Origin: an uncultured Eggerthella sp.
GTDB lineage: Bacteria; Actinomycetota; Coriobacteriia; Coriobacteriales; Eggerthellaceae
Direction of reading: 5' to 3'
Length of the DNA stretch: 10,389 nucleotides
Assembly: GCA_902470405.1 (NCBI GenBank)
Contig: CABRGJ010000011.1
Location: 1-10,389 of the forward strand
Shown: positions 6,914 through 10,389 of the stretch, one piece after another
How the letters are laid out: each line of letters starts with the position of its first letter
Numbering within the stretch: position 1 is the stretch's first letter
Notes under the pieces: model-generated
Databases searched by the model: none
Told to the model about the DNA's origin: nothing
What the model saw: the letters and a program-made list of their open reading frames with translations, nothing else
Translations under genes and position numbers: made by a program

Positions 6914-7045
6914 AAAGGAGCAGGCATGACCTAACTAATCTCGGCAGATGAGCTGATGGAAGCACGCCCGCCAGCCCAGCCTTTAAAAAAATGGCTGGAC
7001 TCCGGGGACTGCGTGCTGCCCTAGATCCAGTCGGGAAAGGTATAA
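6914..7045 (+). pseudogene. Short decayed gene with two in-frame stops behind a strong ribosome site
   Basis: AAAGGAG (6914-6920) lies five bases before an ATG at 6926. The frame reads M-T, a TAA stop (6932-6934), LISADELMEARPPAQPLKKW, then LDSGDCVLP, a TAG stop (7022-7024), IQSGKV and a TAA stop (7043-7045). The middle 29 residues look like real protein, with ordinary composition and helix-friendly periodicity, but I do not recognise the family. Without the two stops it would be a 39-residue protein. It is probably the ruined start of a gene. Stop-codon recoding is a remote alternative. The next gene starts at 7049 in another frame. Confidence 0.4.
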
Positions 7046-7048
7046 GCT

Positions 7049-7492
7049 ATGTCTGAGCAAGATGTACTAAAGGGCACAATCGGCGCTTCCACCAAAGATG
7101 ACTCCTCGCCCAATATAAAGCCAAGCAAAGAACAAACATTCTTCTTTACGAAGCTCGTTCAAGAGCCTGTCGCTTCTCTGGATATCTACAGCATCACAGA
7201 GATCTCGAAACTGCTCAATATGAGCAGGGACCAAGTCCACTACTTGTCAACTGTAAAGAATAATCCTTTACCTATTCGTAAGTTCCCCGATGGAGTTAGA
7301 GGGTCTTTTGTCCTTCGTGCAGAGTTGATTGAATGGTTGCGAAATTGCCCTATCGAATCTCAAAGAAAGACATTGAGTTTTCGGAGGTTATTTCGACGAC
7401 TCATACAAGTAATCTCTCGTCTATATAATGTAATCCTTCGAGTTATTCAAATATGCAACTTGATCATGAGTTTTCTACAGACTTTTTCTTAA
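7049..7492 (+). CDS. HTH (excisionase/MerR-like) protein with hydrophobic C-terminal helix
   Basis: A 147-residue protein of unknown exact role. Residues 1-45 are polar and probably disordered. Residues about 46-95 (YSITEISKLLNMSRDQVHYL, then FPDGVRGSFVLRAELIEWLR) fit a small winged HTH like those in excisionases and MerR-like phage regulators: a helix pair, a basic wing, then an LxxWL helix. The last 35 or so residues are mixed Arg and long hydrophobic runs (LIQVISRLYNVILRVIQI, then LIMSFLQTF), an amphipathic or membrane-touching helix. The ATG has GGGAAAGG eight bases upstream. It faces away from the ABC-3C operon across a shared intergenic region, so it may regulate that operon or be a remnant of the island's mobility module. 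No integrase is in the window. Confidence 0.6.
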   Translation: MSEQDVLKGTIGASTKDDSSPNIKPSKEQTFFFTKLVQEPVASLDIYSITEISKLLNMSRDQVHYLSTVKNNPLPIRKFPDGVRGSFVLRAELIEWLRNCPIESQRKTLSFRRLFRRLIQVISRLYNVILRVIQICNLIMSFLQTFS

Positions 7493-7937
7493 TAGCCAAG
7501 AAGCAATAATGCGCAGTGCCGTCCTTTGCATTTCTGAATATTTTCGTCTATTCCCACTCGATAAAACAATAGTGTTCCATTTTTACGATTTCGTCCTTGT
7601 TTTATCCGCAGTTTCTTCTCGTTGTCAGCTGTATTCGGTTGGCCTCTCTCAGAGAAAACTCATCCCAAACTCAGCTCTTTTCACTTTACCATTTCGTGAG
7701 TTTTACGCCTGAGTTTAGACGAAGGATGGATTTGCTGCGTGACCTGTGAAAACCCGCTATCCCCGTTCGATTGAATCCTTTTCTTTCGAATGAAACCCCC
7801 ATCGAGAACGCGACTACGACAAGGGTTCTTGATACCCTTCATTTCGAGTCGGCTTGCCAAGCATCATTCTGATCGAAACTCAAAGGGGGCAAGTTCGCTC
7901 TTCAGAAGGATTTCGCTGTCATTCCAGAACAAACTCA
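7374..7937. repeat. Cluster of eight TGAGTTT motifs
   Basis: The 7-mer TGAGTTT occurs at 7374, 7467, 7697 and 7710 on the + strand, and its complement AAACTCA at 7656, 7667, 7876 and 7931. Within the centre, two copies face one way 11-12 bp apart, and two face the other way 13 bp apart, giving an inverted pair of tandem sites over 7655-7716. The first two lie inside the HTH gene. It may be a binding array at the island edge; the low-complexity composition could also contribute. Confidence 0.4.
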
Positions 7938-7955
7938 CGACATCTCCGAAGATAG
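7493..7955. other. Intergenic stretch at the island edge, no convincing gene
   Basis: The 463 bases between the HTH gene and the AraC gene contain only short open frames with no good ribosome site and unnatural protein composition. The stretch holds six of the TGAGTTT copies and a small stem (AAGGGT 7821-7826, ACCCTT 7834-7839, loop of 7) without a T-run. Base composition rises from AT-rich to balanced across it, and it marks the change to the GC-rich backbone. I see no tRNA. Confidence 0.6.
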
Positions 7956-8993
7956 CTAAGAATGAGATTCCACCTCGCTAACGTAGGAGCGCCTGCTTGC
8001 GAGGACATCCAGCAATTTCGATTCCGGGTCGTCATCGAAGGTGACCTTCGCGATCGATCTCCACTTGCGTGGGGGCATGCCGACCGATTTCGCGAAGAGG
8101 GCGGAGAAGCTTGTTGCTCGTGCATACCCGCAACGATGCGCTACCTCGTCTATGCTCATATCATGGTCGGTGAGCAGTCTTTTCGCCAGCTCGATTCTTT
8201 CCGAGGAGACGAACTCGGTCACCGTCAATCCCGTCACCTGCTTGAATGTCTTCTTGAACTTGGTTGACCCCATGTTCGCGGCCTCGAGCAGATCCTTCTG
8301 CCTGATTGCACCGCCTAGGTTGTTCTCGATGTACGATATGGCTCTCGCGATCGAAAGGCGGTCCTGCTCGGCCACTCCCTCGCACAGGCTCTCTCTCATC
8401 TTAAGCAGCCTCGCCATCACCAGGTTCGCGATTCCGGAATACAGGAGGCCCGCTTCCGGTCCCGGGATCTCCCTTGGAGTTATCTTGCCGAGCATCTCTG
8501 CTATTTCCGGATCCCAGGAAGCCTGGTTCCTAAGGCCCTTCAGACTGGTCGCCAGCGGTTTCAGCGCCTTGTCGATTCTTTCTCCGAAGACGCTTCGGCA
8601 GTATTCGTCGTAATACTCGATCTCTGTGTAGGAGAATCTCGCTCCTTTTGGCAGAAGGACCGAACTCGTCTTGGGCGTCGTCTCCAAGAAGGCGGAGACG
8701 CTCGCTTGCGGCAAAAGGCCATGCCTTTCGCGGCGGACGGCAAAGTACCCGCCAGAATCGAAACAGAAGGGCAGGGGTTCTTTCAAAGTGAAATCGCAGC
8801 AGACGACGGAGAAGAACCGCCGCGCCTCCCACGCCCAGTACCACCCCTCGCATCTGCGCCCGTCGCCTTCGAAGAGGGACCCCTCTCCGTTCCATCCATC
8901 TGCCAAGACGAGGCCGATTGGCTCAAGCGAGGCCGCAAAGGTCTCCGCCGCGGCTTGGGCGGCGTGGGAGAACATCGTTTCCTTGTCGTCCAT
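7956..8993 (-). CDS. AraC/XylS-family transcriptional regulator
   Basis: A 345-residue DNA-binding regulator. The C-terminal 120 residues are a standard AraC double HTH: first HTH at about 226-250 (IRQKDLLEAANMGSTKFKKT) with the linking helix TGLTVTEFVSSERIELAKRL, second HTH at about 278-300 (MSIDEVAHRCGYARATSFSA) and the closing FAKSVGMPPRKWR. The first 200 residues are an effector-sensing domain I do not recognise; it contains paired Cys (VVCCDF) and many aromatics. It diverges from an EcfT-EcfA transport operon and probably controls it in response to the imported compound or a related metabolite. The ATG at 8993 has an AAAGGA about eight bases upstream. Family assignment is firm; the ligand is unknown. 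Confidence 0.93.
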   Translation of the reverse strand: MDDKETMFSHAAQAAAETFAASLEPIGLVLADGWNGEGSLFEGDGRRCEGWYWAWEARRFFSVVCCDFTLKEPLPFCFDSGGYFAVRRERHGLLPQASVSAFLETTPKTSSVLLPKGARFSYTEIEYYDEYCRSVFGERIDKALKPLATSLKGLRNQASWDPEIAEMLGKITPREIPGPEAGLLYSGIANLVMARLLKMRESLCEGVAEQDRLSIARAISYIENNLGGAIRQKDLLEAANMGSTKFKKTFKQVTGLTVTEFVSSERIELAKRLLTDHDMSIDEVAHRCGYARATSFSALFAKSVGMPPRKWRSIAKVTFDDDPESKLLDVLASRRSYVSEVESHS

Positions 8994-9010
8994 CTTCCGA
9001 TCCTTTTATT

Positions 9011-9042
9011 CGCGTTCGGACGCAATTCTTGCGCGCTCGGAC
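9011..9042. promoter_or_regulatory. 21-bp-spaced direct repeat, candidate AraC operator
   Basis: CGCGTTCGGAC (9011-9021) and CGCGCTCGGAC (9032-9042) match at 10 of 11 bases and begin exactly 21 bp apart, the spacing of tandem half-sites bound by AraC-family proteins. The site lies 18 bp upstream of the araC-like start, in its predicted leader, and about 90 bp before the EcfT gene. Binding could repress the regulator and affect the transporter. Confidence 0.6.
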
Positions 9043-9070
9043 TTTTCCCTCCAGGTGCAACCTGATTCAG

Positions 9071-9099
9071 ATTAACCAAGGCTAACATTTCTTTGTCAA
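9071..9099 (-). promoter_or_regulatory. Promoter of the AraC-family regulator
   Basis: On the - strand a perfect -35 TTGACA (9099-9094) is followed after 17 bp by GTTAAT (9076-9071), four of six bases matching the -10. The transcript would start near 9064, about 70 bases before the ATG, with the 21-bp direct repeat in the leader. I found no equally good promoter for the diverging EcfT gene. Confidence 0.6.
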
Positions 9100-9129
9100 T
9101 TATAGCGATAAAAGAAAGGCTCTCTGGTT

Positions 9130-9858
9130 TTGCGAAGAAGAACACGGAAAACACTCGCGGAGGACATCGATGTCAGAACGAAGGTGGCCATGCTCGTCGC
9201 GACCGGGGCTATCGTGAAGGATTACGTTCTGGGCTCGGTTCTCTTTGCCGTCGTCGTCCTCCTCTCCTTCGCAATCGGGCGCGGAAGGATGGCGGCGTCT
9301 TTCTCTTTCGCCTACCTCTTTCTCATGGGCATCTTCTGGGTCACGACGATGCTTCCGCCGAACGCCGCCGGAGCCCTCGGCTCGTTCGCCCTGGCCTGCC
9401 GCACCTGCATGCCCATCTGCTTGTTCGCGGCGGTCTTCGCGACCACTACCAAGATTGGCGACCTCACGGCCGCCCTCTACGGGATGAGGCTGCCGAAGGC
9501 GGTTGTCGTTCCGCTGGTGATAGCGGTGCGGTTCTTTCCGACGCTCAAGGAGGAGTCTTCTGCCGTAGCGGACGCGATGAGGGTGAGGGGGCTCGCCCTT
9601 TCGCTTAAGAATCTCGTTTCGAAGCCGGCGCTGATGTTCGAATCCGCGGTCGTGCCCGTGATGCTGCGCTGCGCCAAGATCGCAGACGAGCTCGCTGCTG
9701 CGGCGGTTGCGCGCGGCATCGACCGGCCTGGAAGGAAGACCTCCTACAACGCGCCCCGGTTCGGATGGGTCGATTTCCTGCCTCTCTCGATCCTTGCCGC
9801 CTGCTGCTTGCTTCTTGTGGTTGCTAAGGCCAACCAGGGGATCGGAGGGCTGCTGTGA
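9130..9858 (+). CDS. ECF transporter transmembrane component EcfT
   Basis: A 242-residue integral membrane protein that couples the ATPases to a substrate-binding S component in an energy-coupling factor importer. It opens with the typical DVRTKVAMLV (14-23), then several membrane segments (about 33-50, 56-75, 90-105, 123-135 and 216-233). The two cytoplasmic coupling signatures are present: ADAMRVRG (147-154) and AAAVARGI (190-197). The start is a TTG with an AAAGG about 10 bases upstream. The ATG at 9171 is in the wrong frame, and an in-frame ATG at 9190 would remove the conserved start. The stop overlaps the next gene (GTGA). The S component and substrate are not in the window; vitamins or related micronutrients are usual. 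Confidence 0.9.
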   Translation: MRRRTRKTLAEDIDVRTKVAMLVATGAIVKDYVLGSVLFAVVVLLSFAIGRGRMAASFSFAYLFLMGIFWVTTMLPPNAAGALGSFALACRTCMPICLFAAVFATTTKIGDLTAALYGMRLPKAVVVPLVIAVRFFPTLKEESSAVADAMRVRGLALSLKNLVSKPALMFESAVVPVMLRCAKIADELAAAAVARGIDRPGRKTSYNAPRFGWVDFLPLSILAACCLLLVVAKANQGIGGLL

Positions 9859-10389
9859 CGAAAAACGCCGTCGAGCTCAGAAGCGTCTCCTTCACCTATG
9901 CGGGGTTCGATGCCCCGGCGGTCGACGACGTGAGCTTTGCCGTCGCGCCGGGCGAATGCATCGTTCTTTGCGGGGAATCTGGCTGCGGAAAGACCACCGC
10001 GACCCGGATCGTCAACGGGCTGGCGGGCGGGTTCTATGAGGGCAGTCGGACGGGAAAGGTCCTCATAGCGGGCAGGGATGTCGACGACCTGGAGGATTGG
10101 GAGCTCTCGTCTTTGACGGGCAGCGTTTTCCAGAACCCTCGCACTCAGTTCTTCAACCTCGACACGACCGGCGAGATTGCGTTCGGCATGGAGAACCTCG
10201 GCGTTCCCAGGGAGGAGATGCACAGGCGAGTGTGCGACGTCGTGCGCGAGCTCGGCATAGAGTGCCTGATGGGCAGAGGCATCTTCGAGCTCTCCGGGGG
10301 CCAGATGCAATCGGTGGCCTTCGCGAGCGCATGGGCTTGCAAGCCGAGCGTCTACGTCCTCGACGAGCCTTCGAGCAATCTGGACCCTC
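9855..10389 (+). CDS. ECF transporter ATP-binding protein EcfA (3' end outside window)
   Basis: The first 178 residues of an ABC ATPase that powers the EcfT-linked importer on the cytoplasmic face. Visible are Walker A GESGCGKT (40-47), the Q-loop VFQNPRTQFF (91-100) with the EIAFGMENLG that typifies EcfA proteins (107-116), the ABC signature LSGGQ (146-150) and Walker B VYVLDEP (166-172), followed by SSNLDP. The GTG start overlaps the EcfT stop (GTGA) and has GGAGGG five bases upstream, so translation is coupled. The window ends before the H-loop and before any second ATPase. Many relatives fuse two ATPase domains in one chain, which cannot be checked here. Confidence 0.93.
   Translation, partial: MTKNAVELRSVSFTYAGFDAPAVDDVSFAVAPGECIVLCGESGCGKTTATRIVNGLAGGFYEGSRTGKVLIAGRDVDDLEDWELSSLTGSVFQNPRTQFFNLDTTGEIAFGMENLGVPREEMHRRVCDVVRELGIECLMGRGIFELSGGQMQSVAFASAWACKPSVYVLDEPSSNLDP

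Noticed and set aside
6901..6949. Direct repeat TCGGCAGAT 40 bp apart, considered as an attachment site
   Set aside because: Only 9 bp, inside the decayed gene region, with no integrase or tRNA nearby.
7509..7712. A 67-codon open frame on the + strand after the HTH gene
   Set aside because: Weak ribosome site, odd composition and no recognisable domain; it also runs through the TGAGTTT cluster. Probably chance.
7821..7839. Hairpin AAGGGT/ACCCTT beyond the AraC stop
   Set aside because: Only six pairs with a 7-base loop and no T-run on either strand; it lies about 120 bases past the gene. Not supported as a terminator.
8041..8613. Long + strand open frame opposite the AraC gene
   Set aside because: A GC-rich shadow; the - strand frame carries an unmistakable AraC domain.
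9093..9608. A long open frame overlapping the EcfT gene, with a good GGAGG before an ATG at 9171
   Set aside because: The protein is Arg/Gly-rich as expected for an out-of-frame reading of GC-rich DNA, while the other frame has full EcfT membrane segments and motifs.

Overview
The window joins two kinds of DNA. Bases 1 to about 7,900 are AT-rich, tightly packed with probable anti-phage or selfish genes, and contain several broken genes. Bases from about 7,956 onward are GC-rich, with codon use dominated by G/C third positions, and carry ordinary regulator and transporter genes. This suggests a GC-rich bacterial chromosome carrying an acquired defence-type island whose right edge lies between about 7,500 and 7,950. 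An AraC regulator next to EcfT and EcfA genes, with TTG and GTG starts and strong GGAGG ribosome sites, would suit an anaerobic actinobacterium such as a member of the Coriobacteriia. That placement is inference from style, not a sequence match.

Layout. (1) 1-677 (+): the C-terminal 224 residues of a reverse transcriptase of the defence-associated (UG/DRT) type, followed by a rho-independent terminator at 681-711. (2) 769-2843 (-): a type II restriction-modification pair, with an Eco47II-family endonuclease first and then a C5-cytosine methyltransferase carrying an N-terminal MerR-like DNA-binding domain. A perfect 12-bp inverted repeat between them looks like the operator for that domain. 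The target is probably GGNCC or GGWCC. (3) About 2,975-3,719: two converging wrecks. One is a + strand remnant of a cysteine-containing C-terminal toxin-like domain, and the other is a - strand frameshifted gene that overlaps the end of the next operon. (4) 3680-6735 (-): a complete three-gene ABC-3C system. It has an effector/CTD protein with an HNH-like zinc motif, a 74-residue middle component (MC6 type) and a DUF2326 coiled-coil ATPase, with overlapping reading frames. Its leader holds a TATAAT promoter, a palindrome and three helically phased repeats. (5) 6914-7492 (+): a short decayed gene with two in-frame stops behind a strong ribosome site, then a small HTH protein with a hydrophobic tail. 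(6) 7493-7955: no convincing gene, but a cluster of TGAGTTT motifs. (7) 7956-10389: an AraC-family regulator (-) diverging from an EcfT-EcfA operon (+), with a 21-bp-spaced direct repeat between them that has the geometry of an AraC operator.

Working together: the restriction-modification pair, the ABC-3C system and the reverse transcriptase act on foreign nucleic acid by different routes and probably form a defence island. The AraC protein probably controls itself and the neighbouring ECF vitamin/micronutrient importer. The ECF ATPase runs off the right edge of the window.
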